Shown in pieces: positions 1-11,973 of a stretch of DNA of 64,000 nucleotides. Position numbers and translations under genes: made by a program. The stretch spans positions 62,001 to 126,000 of the forward strand of contig CAJNDS010002530.1 of assembly GCA_905221605.1 (NCBI GenBank). The letters run 5' to 3'. Positions within the stretch are counted from its first letter, which is position 1, and the number at the start of each line of letters is the position of its first letter. The notes under the pieces were generated by a model. The model saw only the letters and a list, made by a program, of their open reading frames with translations. It was not told the origin of the DNA and made no database searches. This stretch comes from Symbiodinium natans. Its lineage: Eukaryota > Sar > Dinophyceae > Suessiales > Symbiodiniaceae.

Positions 1-947
1 TGTCCTGGCAGTTTGCATCCGCCCCTGCATCCAACAGAAGCCGCACCAGCTCCTGGTGGCCCATAGCTGCCGCCATCATGAGTGGTGTTTCGCCATCTTC
101 GTTGCAAGCGTTTGCATCGGCCTTCTTCTCTAGCAGAGATCGGCAAACGTTGGCATGGCCCTTGATCGCAGCAAGCATGATGGCTTGGAAGCCCTGCGGA
201 TCCTTATCGCTTACCCCTTTGCCACCCTTCGTAAACTTCGTGACGAGCTCTTCATGACCCCCGTTCGCTGCAAGCATAAGGACAGTCCAGTTGGATCCAT
301 CGGGCATCTTGTAGTTGGGGTTGGACCCGTTCTCTAACATCTCCTTCAGAGCACGAGGAGCGATTACGAAGCGACTCTACGAAGCGACTCAACGAAGCGA
401 CTCAAACAAGAGAACCTTTTCTTACAAACTGAGACGGGCAACATTGACCTCCTCCAAGTCGCCCTTGTCCACTGCACCACGGAAGGCCACCGCCTGCCAC
501 ATCTTTGCTTCTTCCTGTGACAGGCATCATGTTGGCGAATGCGCAGGCAATCTGCAGGGTTTGCCGCCACATGCTGCATGCTAAGACTCTGCAAGCACTC
601 GTGCACAGGGTCTCGTGAGCGGGCACTTGTGCAAAGGACAACGCTGCCAGACAACGCGAAAGGCCAAACACAATGCAAGACACGCGCGGAGGGCACATCC
701 TTGCCTCATCCACTGGTGCCATGGCTGCTACGTGTCTATCTACGTCTACGTTTGAGCCGCTTGAACCTTCCAATTCTGTCAAGTTCGTTCTGTTTCCCTG
801 GATGTCCTCAAGTGTTCGGGATCAGACGATGACGAAATCTGAAGGTACGCTCCAAAGGGGCAATGCATGCGGGGCCTGGAACAAGTCCTCCAGATCGACG
901 CCTGGCAGCCTCACCTCTCCGAGAAACCACTTGGTCCACTCCACGAC
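1..947 (-). CDS. Ankyrin-repeat protein, C-terminal end beyond the left edge
   Basis: Three exons fit together in phase 0: 947-849, 514-449 and 343-1. The last translates into ankyrin repeats, with DGETPLMMAAAMGHQELVRL followed by a LLDAGADANC turn, and an earlier repeat containing GFQAIMLAAIKGHANVCRSL. The middle exon carries a typical lead-in (FRGAVDKGDLEE). The first gives VVEWTKWFLGEVRLPGVDLE, whose fold I do not recognise. Intron 515-848 is GT-AG; intron 344-448 starts GTCAAT and ends in AG before G, and contains three copies of a gagtcgcttcgt unit. Ankyrin repeats bind protein partners; the partner is unknown. A further 5' exon near 1020-1120 (encoding VDFNEDGSHPF) is possible, but its phase does not fit. 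The coding end lies outside the window. The ankyrin call is secure; the upstream structure is tentative. Confidence 0.88.
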
Positions 948-1202
948 CTGCCTGCTCTCACCTCCTTGTGATCATGATGTTACTATTTGTATAATGTTTT
1001 ACATCTTTGCAGAATGTTGAAAGGATGGGAACCGTCCTCATTGAAGTCCACGGCGCGCTGTCGGGACCAACGTCGCCTCTTCTTCCCGTTTACTTCAACA
1101 CAAGTCACAGAACTGATCGCAACATGTCGCAGACTTCTGCATCGATTTGTACATGTATATACGTATACATCTATATACATGTGCAAACAACAGCTCCCCC
1201 GG

Positions 1203-1691
1203 TCACCAGCCAGGTGAGGAGAGCTCCCTGTAGGCCTGACGATATGTGGTTGAGAGCAAACGGCTGTAAATTGAAAATTGAGGCTCGTCATTTTGTCTTC
1301 GGCCCAGCTTGGCCAACCAGGTGGGGCGCACCCACAGGAGTTTGCGGAAAGCAGTGGCATCGCCTGTCCCTGGCGGCATGCTGCTTGGTGCTGAGTAATT
1401 AGAATGCATATAGTTGTTGTATGATGGTGTATGAATACTCACAATTCACGCTCTGGAGATAACGTGGTCATCCACTGAGATCGACTCGCCTGGCACGTCG
1501 GGATGAAGAGCGCCGGCGAGCTTCCGGAAGGCAGGTCGCACACTTTCCTTCAGATGTCAAACTCAATTGCTCAGACCATCTCATACCATGTCAAACTGCT
1601 TTGGACGTGCCTGGTCCGAGCTGCGAGGCAACCCCAAGATGTCAAAGGGATTATCCTTCTTCTTGGCTTTGATACCCAGCAGCCTGTCCAT
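1203..1691 (-). CDS. Small J-domain (DnaJ-like) protein
   Basis: The model has three exons: 1691-1611 (ATG at 1691), 1547-1450 and about 1380-1203, with TGA at 1205-1203. Joined, exons 1 and 2 give a J domain: a DNPFDILGLPRSSDQ start, then VRPAFRKLAGALHPD with the diagnostic His-Pro-Asp. The third exon supplies the closing helix, YRQAYRELSSPGW. J proteins recruit and stimulate Hsp70 ATPases. The predicted protein is about 118 residues with no zinc finger or long C-terminal domain, so it is a minimal J protein. Intron 1548-1610 (63 bp) starts with GC; using the in-frame GT at 1586 would insert extra residues into the domain and leave a 39-bp intron. The exact acceptor of exon 3 is uncertain by one codon. 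The gene ends within about 300 bp of the ankyrin gene on the same strand. Confidence 0.85.
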
Positions 1692-2145
1692 GCCATGTCC
1701 ACAGCAGAACAAGACTTATTTATGGCTTTAAGCGTGCAAGGCAATCTTAAAGCGGGTTGCCGTGGCCGGTGGACATTGGCTCGAAATCGGTTTCTTTGTC
1801 TCGTGATTGTCGGCACGTCGCAACATTTCGCTCGTGTTTTCATAGCACCCTCAGCACAGTCCCGTGCGCATGCCGTAGCGCACATCGTGCTCCCGAACAT
1901 GGCAGTGACGCACTTGTCAGCATCGCCGTCTTTTTGTTTACGGGTTTGCGTCGTACACCGGCTGTAGGGAACTTTGGATTTCATGGTGCTTAAAATAGCT
2001 TTCTTAGCCTTGGTCCCATGCGCTCATGCTGCTGGCAGAGTTTTCTACTAAGAAGTCGAATCGACAGTAGTGAAAAGATGGGGAGTAGTACACACGGAGA
2101 TGCGCGGAGGACAGTTGGTTCGCACCGGTGCTCTTGGAGTGCTCG

Positions 2146-2200
2146 TCGTAGTGCTGGTAGCAGTAGTAGTAGAAGAAGAAGTAGTAGTAGTAGTGGTAAG
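2146..2200. repeat. AGT/AGA trinucleotide microsatellite
   Basis: An imperfect run of agt, aga and ggt triplets in a spacer upstream of the J-domain gene. The bases from here to about 3070 are AT-rich and I see no gene in them. Confidence 0.85.
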
Positions 2201-3074
2201 TAGAAATTGAATTGTCTTTCAGTAGTAAGAATATGTAGAGAGCATATGAACCAAGATATAAGAGAGTGAGTCGAACGAACGATCGCAGGAAATTAGTGAG
2301 TTTGCGAACGAAACGAGAACTAAAGGATTATTTTCGCGCTCTTAATTAATAAATATTTCCACGGGCCAGTACTTAGTATATTATATTTCTCACCATAATC
2401 ATATTATTAACCAGGCTCACTCACTCCCTTTATATTATAGTGTGAAGAGAACACATTACAGTATTACGGGAAGCCCGCGCCTTTTTAATATTATAGTGTG
2501 TGATAGAAACCAACGCGCGAACTAAAATAAAGAGTTCGCGCACACAACGTTCTCGTATATTAATATCCTCACTAGCCCGTACATTCAACATATCGTTCTC
2601 TGGCTCATTCGCTCATAGATTCACTCATTCACATTAATAAAAGCTAGCACGAAGTGAAAGAATGAGCTTGCGAACGAAGTGAAACGAGAGAACGCACGGA
2701 ACCCCCAAGAAAGATAGAATGCTTCTTCGATGAATTGCTCCTTGGCAGTCAATGGTCAACAATTCTTGGCTATAGACGGTTATGTGTTAAATGGGGAGGT
2801 TAAATGGGGAGGCATGGTTTTCGAGTGGTGGTGCAGGCAGGGTAAGCTGAAGAGGAGCAAGAAAGCATGGGGTCGATTATCTGCATGACAAGATATGACA
2901 AGAGAAAAGAGAAGAGCTTGGCCGCGTTCAGAAGGGCTTCTTGTGTGTTAGGATGTCCTAGGTTAGGGAGTTCAATGTCCGCCCGCCCCCCTCCCCCCAA
3001 GAAACAATTCCCCTTCCCTCTCTTGTCCGCTCCTCCCCTCCCCCCGGAAGACAGTGAATCCAAGAGTTAAGGAA

Positions 3075-4141
3075 AATTAACTCTGAAGTTAATTGACCGG
3101 CATCGGGCCGGCTCGACGCCCCTTAGGTCCAGCACAATTAACTCTCGATTTAATTGCCTGTTGACGTCGCGCGACGCAGCATGCCATGCCGGCAAGCTTC
3201 TCAAGGAAAACAATTAAATCAGGATTTAATTGTTTCTGCTAGACGATCCCAACCCGCAGAAACAATTAAATCACGATTTAATTGTTCCCCCCTACCTTTC
3301 AACAATTAAATCACGATTTAATTGTTCCCCCTAAAGTAATAGTAATAACAATAAGAAGAAGAAGAATAGTAATAGTAATAGAAATAGTAATAGTAATAAT
3401 AATAATGATAATAATAGGAAAATAAAAATAGTAGTAGTAATAATAATAATAGTAGTAACAATAAGAAGAAGAATAATAATAATAGCAATAGCAACAGCAA
3501 CAGCAATAGCAATAGCAATAGTAATAGTAATAGTAATGGTAATAGTAATAGAAATAGTAATCGTAATAGTAATAGTAATAGTAATAAAAATAGTAATAGT
3601 AATAGTAATAGTAATAAAAATAGCAATAGTTATAGTAATAGTAATAGTAATAGTAATAAGAAAATAATAATAAGAAGAAGAATAAGGATAATAACAGTAG
3701 TAAACATAATAATCATAGGAATAATAATAGTAATAGTAATAATAATACTAATATTAATAATAATAATAATAAGACTAATAGTAATAGTAATAATAAGACT
3801 AATCGTAATAGGAATAATAAGACTAATAGTAATAGTAATAATAAGACTAATAGTAATAGCAATAATAATAGTGCAATTAAATCATGATTTAATGGTGCAA
3901 ACAGGTACCAATTAGCGCAAGTCTTTGCTGCACCATTAACTCACGATTTAATTGTCTTCCAGTCAAACGCAAAGAAACACAATTAAATCACGATTTAATT
4001 GTGTTTTTGTAGGGATAAGGTATGTCGAGGTAGGTCAAAACCCAACCCAGAAGCAACAATTAAATCAGGATTTAATTCTTTTTAACTTCTGGATTCATGG
4101 GTTTTCCCCTCCCCCCCTTCCCGTGGGTTAATTCACGATTT
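3075..4141. repeat. Cluster of 22-bp near-palindromes around a trinucleotide array
   Basis: Nine copies of a 22-bp near-palindrome, best form caattaaatcacgatttaat plus tg, sit at 3075-3094 (variant), 3135-3156, 3211-3232, 3263-3284, 3303-3324, 3874-3895, 3933-3954, 3980-4001 and 4057-4078, with a half copy at 4127-4141. The arms AATTAAAT and ATTTAATT pair around a CACG, CAGG or CATG centre. Five copies lie left and four right of the triplet array. Surrounding bases differ between copies, so the palindrome itself is the repeated unit. Confidence 0.92.
3331..3870. repeat. TAR trinucleotide (aat/agt) array
   Basis: About 540 bp made almost entirely of aat, agt, aag and agc triplets (units such as taatag, taagac and aatagc). 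On the minus strand this reads as a long Leu/Phe/Tyr-rich open frame, which is an artefact of the triplet period and not a gene. Confidence 0.95.
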
Positions 4142-4579
4142 CTGGCAAAGCATTTGCAAGTTCTGCTCAAGCGGCTCGTCTGCGTCTTCATCTCCCCAGC
4201 TTTGACGCGCTAATCGCGGTCGTGTTCGGTCACCTGCCGCAACAGCACCGAATACAAACCTACTTTTGCTTGGTTTGTCAGCACCAACTACTAGCTGGGA
4301 GCTTGCGAAAGAAATCCAGCCTCGTCCTCTCAAGCCACAAAAACCTGACGCAGGCACGTTGTCTCGCAACTCCGCACGCGAGGAACACTCAAAGTTCTCA
4401 AGGGCAGCCATCAGTTTACACTTCCAGCCTGCAGGGAAGTACCAGACATAGATCCGGCAAGCAAGCACCATAAGCAAGGCGGCGCGCATGGTCAGCGACC
4501 CATACTCTTCCCAATGCAACTGTCGTGCTCTCATGGTACACATGGGATCACGAGGGCAGTCAGCTGCCATGAAAGTCAT
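4133..4579 (-). CDS. Possible C-terminal exon of an unrecognised gene
   Basis: An open minus frame ends with TGA at 4135-4133 and closes with DEDADEPLEQNLQMLCQKS; the last 40 residues are acidic and have mixed, protein-like composition. It lies directly beside the palindrome cluster. I recognise no domain. Several AG dinucleotides could be acceptors, so the 5' boundary is open, and the frame could also be chance. Confidence 0.3.
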   Translation of the reverse strand: MTFMAADCPRDPMCTMRARQLHWEEYGSLTMRAALLMVLACRIYVWYFPAGWKCKLMAALENFECSSRAELRDNVPASGFCGLRGRGWISFASSQLVVGADKPSKSRFVFGAVAAGDRTRPRLARQSWGDEDADEPLEQNLQMLCQKS

Positions 4580-5273
4580 ACGATCTCATAAGCACAGCAC
4601 TGTTGGCAATCCGGATGTGGCATGGCGTGGACAAGCATGGAACCTCTGTTCTACTGGTACCAACGTGAAGCAGACGACTGTACTCTGCACCAAACATCCA
4701 TGTTGCACACATCGAGCTCGAGAATTGGCTGATGCGGGACGCTCATGCGGCAGATTAGCTTGAACCGATACGCCCATTACCAAGGATCGCAGCCACGATT
4801 TGTCACGATCTCCAGCGACTAGCATGCACAACACGTGAGATCCTTTCGCCAGGCCCAGGGCATCGGGCCTCACATGCCTGCAGATTCCTGTCGACTGTAG
4901 GAACAGATGGTGAACAATAGTGCCAGATGAGGCTTGAAAAGTAAAAGGAAGGGTTGACTGAAACCAGGCAATTGAAAACCGGTGCTTGGATTGTCCGATA
5001 ACTTGCCACACAGATCAGAGGTGTGCCAAATATCAAATTGTTCGCCTTCGCCATGCGCGAAGCAAAAGCTCATGCCGCTTGACATTTGCTCAAGAGATCA
5101 TGCTCAAGCCCGGGCATCTGATGACTGTGGTGGTGGTGATGATGATGAGGCACTGCGAGGGATGTGAGGCTACAACTTTGGGGGAGTTCTCGCCGTGATC
5201 ATTGCCGCCCTGAAAAGAGACCTTTGAAGAGGTCCTCTTTATACAAAAACACATGAATAAATAAATATAAACA

Positions 5274-5327
5274 TATACATATATATATATAGACACAAAT
5301 ATATACGTATATATATATATATATATT
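5274..5327. repeat. TA-rich alternating microsatellite
   Basis: Alternating ta runs broken by acac and acgta. One of at least a dozen similar tracts in the window (others near 1150-1190, 23290-23340, 26425-26440, 28610-28675, 38960-38990, 40160-40200, 41010-41060, 49350-49500, 52400-52480, 53020-53065, 59840-59905 and 61560-61640). Confidence 0.9.
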
Positions 5328-5337
5328 GATATATCAG

Positions 5338-5616
5338 ACTGCGTGGCCAAGCTGTTGATACTTTGAACGCGAAATTCTCCAACAATGTGGTCAACACGCT
5401 GTGTCAACATGGGTTGCATCGTCAGGGCTTACGGCTGTATGGGCCCTTGTTGGTGTTACCGCGCTGCATGTGTGGAGCGGTGCCGACTCTTGCCCAGGTG
5501 CGGCGAGAATGTTGGGTCGAATACAAGAGGCGGAGAAATCAGTCTTTTCGGATTCGTGGATGCTGCAGCCTTCGATTAGCTTTTTCATGCGCCGCGACAC
5601 ACAAGCGGAATCATGA
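5338..5616 (+). CDS. Possible plus-strand terminal exon (or antisense alternative)
   Basis: Frame ending TGA at 5614-5616 reads LTAVWALVGVTALHVW followed by a hydrophilic tail SISFFMRRDTQAES, as from a membrane-anchored protein. The first hydrophobic part follows a possible AG/G acceptor near 5428. The opposite strand also shows a hydrophobic exon just downstream (5697-5740, ANIQTLFYVLGAIGTVQFAL), so strand assignment here is not settled. Confidence 0.25.
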
Positions 5617-5799
5617 GCAGTGGATTCAGGGCTGCTAGCCCTAAGTGCTTCAGGTGTACCCACATGAGCAATGCAAATTGGACGGTACCAATGGCTCCAA
5701 GCACATAGAACAAGGTCTGGATGTTGGCGACCTCAGGACTACAGACGTGCCAGACTAGCATCTGTCCGCTACTCCTGCCGAAGCCAAGAACATTCAGCA

Positions 5800-8700
5800 C
5801 AAGTGTTCAAGCACGGGAAGAAAGCGGTTGTGCCTTCTTCTGGTTTGCCAGCGTCAAGGTGAACTGCGCAACGTTGTTGACAGCGAGTGAGACGAGCTGT
5901 GAATCGAGGAACAGGGCTTGTGCTGCAGCGCACCTGTCAATCAAAAGGTGTGCCCGAGATGAACATCAATACAGAGCCTGCCAGCAACTGATCTAGATTT
6001 GCACGCCATTGAAGCTATTGCTTGAAACCCAAACCCAGGCCGTCCTTGAGTGTTGTTTTCACAGTTTCAGCAATCGTATGCAAGCGCTTCTATTGCAATG
6101 GAGGAATTGGAGGAGCCGCAATCTGGAGGGAGACGACTGATCATCCAAAACATGTCTGAAAGCTAGACAGCCCAACCAGACGGCGTAGAGCTGCCGTGTT
6201 TGGCCGGCGTCCTTGTAATTTCCGGAGGAAACATCCATTTCCTCAGGTTTTTAATAGCAAAACTACCCTAGATCTTTACGATGACAACCTGTATGTTACA
6301 TGTTGTCTTCGTAGGGAATCATGGTTTTCCTGCAGACGTTTAGAGGAAACCTGTGGATGTGAATCGGAAAACATCGATTTCCTGCCCGCATGTTATTCTA
6401 ACAGTACCTCCGAGCCGGCCGACTGCATTTCAGGGCTTTGTCCACTTGGGGTGTCATTATAAAGTGTTATTGGCTCTTGAGGCTCTGACATCTGCTGTCT
6501 TTGACTTCTTGTTTCGATTGGACTGGAATGCAGACCCCGCCCGCGTTTGCAACATGTTCGGCCAGCTGGGGTGATGCATCGGGCATACTAGTAAGGCAAG
6601 CCCTAGAAACGCGGTGTCTTTGCAATCTGGGCACTCGCAACGTGCTAATCCAGGAATAGCATGGTCCGCTCTAAAACAGTAGTCCGCTCTAAAAAATTAG
6701 AAGCAACAACGCTATCACGCTCTCAAAAAGGAGAAGCAACGACACCGTCACGCTGAACCACTGACCCCTAAAGGTCTGCGATTCAGGCGCGAACCCAAAC
6801 TCCCCAAAACCGGCTCGAAACCATGAACCCCAAACTGCCCCAATCCCGACTCTATATACAAATCCAAACCAGCCTGGGAATCTTCCTTCCTTCATAAGCC
6901 GATCGAAAGATGAATACAAGAAGAGTCTTCTGGCACAGCATTTGCTCCGAAGCGTTTCCAAGCATTTCAGAAGATTGCATGCATGGAAGTGCAAGATGTT
7001 CATGTTTGTATGGGCTTTCGTATGTTGTCATTTGGAACTTATAGCAACCCAGGCAAATCTGTTCATGTGTTTGAATGCTTCCTTCCCTACTTACTACTTT
7101 CCTTCACGTCTTTCCGTCCTTCCCTTCCCTTCTTCATTCCTTCCTTGCCTTCCCCGATTGCCTTCCCCTTCCTTCATTGATTAACTTCCCTCCTCTACGT
7201 AGAAACGGCATATGATGATCAATTCGTAGATCACCGAAACTTGTGATGGGACAGCAATCTGTAGCACCTTTCCGTCATGATGTTGCGAACAAACCATGAG
7301 AAGGTTACTACATGCATCAGGGTCCGTTTTGCTGCTAGCTCGCAACAGTTTCATTTGCCTATCAGATATGTAGAGGAGGAACTTCCCGGCATTCTGAAAA
7401 CAATTCGTGGCGTGCAAATGTCTGCACACTTCAACTTTCCTAACCTTCGACCATTGCCCGAAAAAAAAAAAACTGTTGAACACGGCGCCTGCTGACCAAG
7501 CTGAAATGGAGCTCCACAAAGTTAACCTCGGTCAGCATTCACGCGAGGTGAGCTCTCTCTGACCGTGCACGAGAAGAGCTTGCTGAATGAAACAATCGGC
7601 ACAGAATGCCTGAAAGCTACGCAGCCATTTGAAGGTTTGGGGTCTTTGGGTGGATGGTTGTCTGAAGCACGCGGATAACCGACTCACGAATGTTTGAATT
7701 GGAAGCGCCATCGCAAGTGAAGCGGCAAATGAAGTGCGACCACGTTCTTTGGCTCGCTTGTGGGCGAATGATATTGGGCATTGCGTAAGCACTCGAGTTG
7801 GCACGTTGTCTGCTAGCATGCTTGTGATGACCTCGACGAACGTTCATGTACAGGAGTTGGTAAACCGGCAACAGGTGAAAACCTATCTATAGCGGTATTA
7901 TACCGCTCGCACACGAAGTCGCGACACTGCCTTGTCACGCGGGAAAAGCGCGAAGTCACGACAAGCCGAGTGAAGTCGAGCCATAAACATTGTCTCGAAC
8001 CCAGTTCCCGAATGTGCACCATTGTGCACCCGGTCCGCGGCGCATTCTTGCAAACTTGCAACTGGGGGTTGAAGTTTCTGTCGTCGCGCGCAAAGCTTTT
8101 TGAGAAACTATGTCCGGAGAACCTCCAAAATCTCGTTCATGTATCAAATCAACACCACGTAGGCCGTAGAATTCACACTATCGTCGTGTTATAGTATGTT
8201 GACACGAGGGTCCATGCGAGGCTCGCGCGAGCTTGCGTGAGGCCCGCACGAGCTCGGGAAAAGGAACTGACTGCTGGTTGGTCTAGCTGCGCTACACTAA
8301 ACAGGTTGACGGTCGAAATGGCTTTCGGCCATGTGCATGCACAAAAAGCAATCGTGCACACGCAGGGATGCAACTTCAAATGATGTTAAGGTAAGCTCAT
8401 GCTTATTCGAAAATTTCGTTTGGAATAGATTCCCCCAGTGTGCACGCACAAACGCACCATTCCACACAAGCCGTCACGTTTTAAAACAACCTTTTGTGCA
8501 TGAGCCTAGACACTTTGTTGTTCGAAGGTGACCCGTCGAATGCAAATACATGATTATATATTGTCATGAACAAAACTAAGCTGCTACAACCTCAGCCGAG
8601 GCAGCCAAGGAATGCCAGGTAGAGTAGTTCGAAGCCAGTACCACACTTGCTTTATCCTCTCCCCGGTTATCCGCACTTTTTACGGTTACGAGACAACTGG

Positions 8701-9990
8701 CACGTCCGTCCCACCCCCATTCCCCCGGCTCACTCCTCCCCCAAACAAAAACACCGCAAGCATACTACATGACCGTAAGAGGAAATTCGCGGCTCTACAG
8801 TGGCAAAAACCCTTGTGACGAAGTCAGCGGTTCTACTGTGGCGAAGGTTCCCAAGCCTACCCCTGAGACCAAAGTGCTTGAAAACAGATGTACGGCAACA
8901 TATAGCTGCAGGAGTCAGGCTAGCCCCATTTGACATCTTTGGGTTCGCTGATTTAAGTTTGTGATTGATGTTAAATATTCTTTGGAGCCACACAAAAGTT
9001 TTAACCAAACTACTTTTAGGCTGTCCACTGCCTCACCATACCAAGTCTAGTCTGCAGCTTTATTTGCGCCTGGCCCGTTTACTAGACGGATACGAAATGC
9101 AATGGTTGCGGTCGTCGAGTCAGACTGTCAGTGACATTCGGTTCACCCCCCAGTTCAGAAATTGATTCAGATTGGCTGAAGAATATACATATTATACAAA
9201 AGCTATAATCATTTAACTTTTTGAGGAGGCGCTTCAAATTTAAGTCGACTGAGTCTTGGTTGCATTTTATGCGGCGACATCGATGATTGATTTGCAAAAC
9301 TAATGGCCTACAACAAGAATACTACTTTCATCCGTTTAATACATAGAACGTATAGAGTAATACTCTGAAGTTATTAGTTCCTCAAAAACCGTAAATTGCT
9401 GGATTGATTTGTTTAACATCATTGCAGCTATCTGTATTGGTTAAGCCTCTCATGTTCCTAACGGGGGTTCAGGGCTTCAAATGCATTATTCTCGGCAAAC
9501 ATAACGATAGTCAAATTTAGTCAAATCAGATGCCGGGCTTTGAGGGTTTCGTCTCAAGGGCCGAAGCTCGTTCGGCGCATCAGGTGTCCCAGTAGCAGTC
9601 CTTCATTCTCTTCCAATACTCCCGGCCATTAGCATCTTGTCAATATACTTTGGAAACGTGATCGACCTATAGCTGTGTTCGTCGGGTCGAGTTACTACCG
9701 CTACTAACATATACTTGGGGAACCTGTCGTTTTAAGAAGCATTGATATAAGTATAGGTTCATGAACTGAATTCATTCTCTTGCTCCCGCCCCAGCAATTA
9801 TGCATATTCATTACAAGCCGAATTATGTGACATGCAACAATGGGGCGAACCGAGTGCAATTCAGACCCTACTTCAACCAACTTTATTCATCAAATTGCCC
9901 AAATGTTTACCTACTCAAGAAGGATACCGAAATGGTGACCAACTCAATTAGCATAACGAGAAACGATCTAAACTTTCACATGTGCCCCGA
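5800..9990. other. Stretch without a supported gene
   Basis: I find no exon here that I would defend. Short frames exist on both strands but none shows family motifs or matching splice phases. The stretch holds a poly-A run near 7460, a CT-rich run at 7078-7180 and AT-rich sequence from about 9170 to 9500. Confidence 0.5.
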
Positions 9991-10001
9991 TACCCCTCAG
10001 T

Positions 10002-10105
10002 AATCTTGGACCTCGGATCGTCGAAGCATGAGTTGGTACCAGCCGGTACAAATCGGTACAAATCGGTACACGTTGCCCCCGCTCATGTTTCGAAGACCCA
10101 AGATT
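10002..10105. repeat. Imperfect inverted repeat with internal tandem units
   Basis: The left arm has AATCTTGG (10002-10009) and TCGAAGCATGAG (10021-10032); the right arm carries the reverse complements CTCATGTTTCGA (10082-10093) and CCAAGATT (10098-10105). The left arm has an extra ~11 bp between the two blocks. The centre contains two and a half copies of cggtacaaat and a third ggtacc site. It resembles a tiny terminal-inverted-repeat element. I could not identify a target-site duplication. Confidence 0.6.
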
Positions 10106-10688
10106 GCAGGGAGTGCTTCCAACACGAGAATCCCCAGAAAAGGCATCAGCGGCAGTGACAAAGAGACACAATGACACGAGTCTTGTCTTTACTCTCATGT
10201 TGCACTGGCTTTTGTGGTGTAATCACAAGTTTACAAAATGATTTTGCAAACTCTTTTTGTCGGGGTCACCCACTACAATCAATCACCTTTCTCGGGATTT
10301 GTGGTCTAAAGGTCCAAGCCTTACGGGCCCCTGGGCTCTAGAGCCCGAACCCGGAGAATCCAGAAAGCTAAGCCCATCCAGTTCAATCTAAACCCTTATT
10401 GGATTTCACTACGAGATAAGGCCCCAACAAATTTCGTGATAGATAGCCCGCGGGCCAGCCCGATTCTGTAGTGGGTTTGTTTAGGGCACTCGCTGTGACC
10501 ACAAGTCTTTTGGCCCGAAAAGCTTCAGGTTTTAAGGGCCATGGCCTCAGCCCTGGAAGGCTAGACAGCTTCAAGCCTTTTGGCCGTAAAGGTTTCAGGG
10601 CTTAAAGGCATGGCTTCAGCTTCGAGCTTCCCGCCCTAAATGTGCTTCGGGGGTGTCGGTGGCATTTCTTTATAGAGGGTCCCAGATT

Positions 10689-10721
10689 TGCTTGGGGATG
10701 GAGGGGGGGGGGGGGGGAAAA
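10689..10721. repeat. Poly-G tract
   Basis: A run of g with few interruptions just downstream of the membrane-protein exons. Comparable G or C homopolymers occur at about 20210-20265, 21340-21350, 21509-21520, 23355-23370, 23410-23432, 40270-40280, 47322-47341, 49908-49926 and 54470-54485. Confidence 0.9.
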
Positions 10722-10799
10722 CTATTAAGCTGGGCAACATTAACCTAGCTATGGTTGCTTGTATGTCCATTGGCCATTGGCCATTGTCCATGCTTTCTC

Positions 10800-11973
10800 C
10801 AGGCTGCTGGTTATTGGGTTGTCTTTGCTGCCTTAGATGAGATGGGGCTACCTGCACCGAACATGCAGCATGTGTGGGCTGCAACACCAAGTTTATTGAC
10901 CAAAGCGATCAAGAAAAATTGGATCTCGTTGAATGTCTTGGATTCTCTCAGGTCCGGGCAAACGTCACCACCTCCATCACCACAACGGAGCCCATTGCCG
11001 GTGCCATTAAAGGGTGAAAAATCCGAGCCACCATCTGATCACTTTTCGTTTCGAAGGCATCGTTCCACTTCTTGATCTGCATCAGCCATTTCACATAGAA
11101 GTACACTGAAAGGATGCCCCATAGACGGCTGATCCAGTTGCCAAAGATCGAATATGGAATCCAACCAAGGAGAGGTGCTTCCAACACTTGACACAGCGCA
11201 AAGATTTGGATGGAAATGCCGACCCAAAATTTCAAGACAAGGTCCTGATTTCGAATCGTCCTGGCCAGGCAGTCTAGCTATGACGACATTACTAATTACA
11301 ATTCGGTGTTGACTTCATCGAAACCGCAACGGAAGGTCACAAAGCTCGGCCTGACCCGCATGATGCCGGTAATCAAGATCAGAGCACTCAAGATAACATT
11401 GAACACCACTTCTGCGTGGCTGGCTTGGCGGATACCCTTGGCCATTCGGACCTTAAGCCAGTGATGTTGCAATCACAAACATGCTGGCTCATGATACAAG
11501 GCGCATTGTCTGTGCATGCTTTCCCGTCGTTGCAGAACAGGAGCCGTGGTCCAAATGCTGCCGGCCAGAACTGAAAGTACACCACTGACACCATGAACGG
11601 AGAACAGGTACCTGCGGCCGAAATTCCGTGTGGTAACCTGCACTCTGCAACTCTGCGGTACCCTTGCACGTTGCAGTCTTGTCATGCATGCGATCAATCG
11701 CACACACACTATTGGCCGCAACCACTGCCTAGAAGACTGCCTAAGCATGCAACAGCGAAATCCGAGAGAGCAATGAGAGCACTTTGCCCATTGTTTCGGT
11801 GTCATCCTGCGGATCTTGCTGCTAACGTTGCCAGAACCTGTGATCGACAAAGTGATGATTGGAACCGGCAGGCTGTAAACTGGTGGTATAAGCAAATTGA
11901 CGATATTGACATACAAGGCCCGCTCGGCCTGCTGCATGCTTTTGAATTCTGGAGGCGACTCGAGCGGATGCAA
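10800..11973 (-). CDS. Polytopic membrane protein, family unknown
   Basis: Consecutive exons join in phase. 11611-11459 (50 codons) reads FMVSVVYFQFW, then a Cys-rich loop CNDGKACTDNAPC. 11408-11314 begins VFNVILSALILITGIMRVRP. An exon starting at 11244 (DLVLKFWVGISIQIFALCQV, then WGILSVYFYVKWLMQIKKW) runs to a stop at 10948 or an earlier donor. A further segment near 10900-10830 reads FFLIALVNKLGVAAH. Upstream, about 11960-11838 encodes a hydrophobic span (IVNLLIPPVYSLPVPIITLS). At least five membrane spans are visible, with one extracytoplasmic Cys-rich loop. Intron 11409-11458 starts GC; 11245-11313 starts GT. More 5' exons may extend past 12400 (for example CVFGPGTAYALATWPFGELL near 12310). 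I cannot name the family; transport or channel function would be a guess. Confidence 0.7.

Noticed and set aside
1548-1586. 39-bp GT-AG intron in the J-domain gene
   Set aside because: It would leave eight extra residues inside the J domain; the 63-bp GC-AG intron gives the normal helix spacing.
3318-3626. Leu-rich minus open frame
   Set aside because: Pure product of the aat/agt triplet array.
3075-4078. CRISPR-like array
   Set aside because: Spacing between palindromes is irregular, units are diverged, no cas genes are present, and the genome is eukaryotic.
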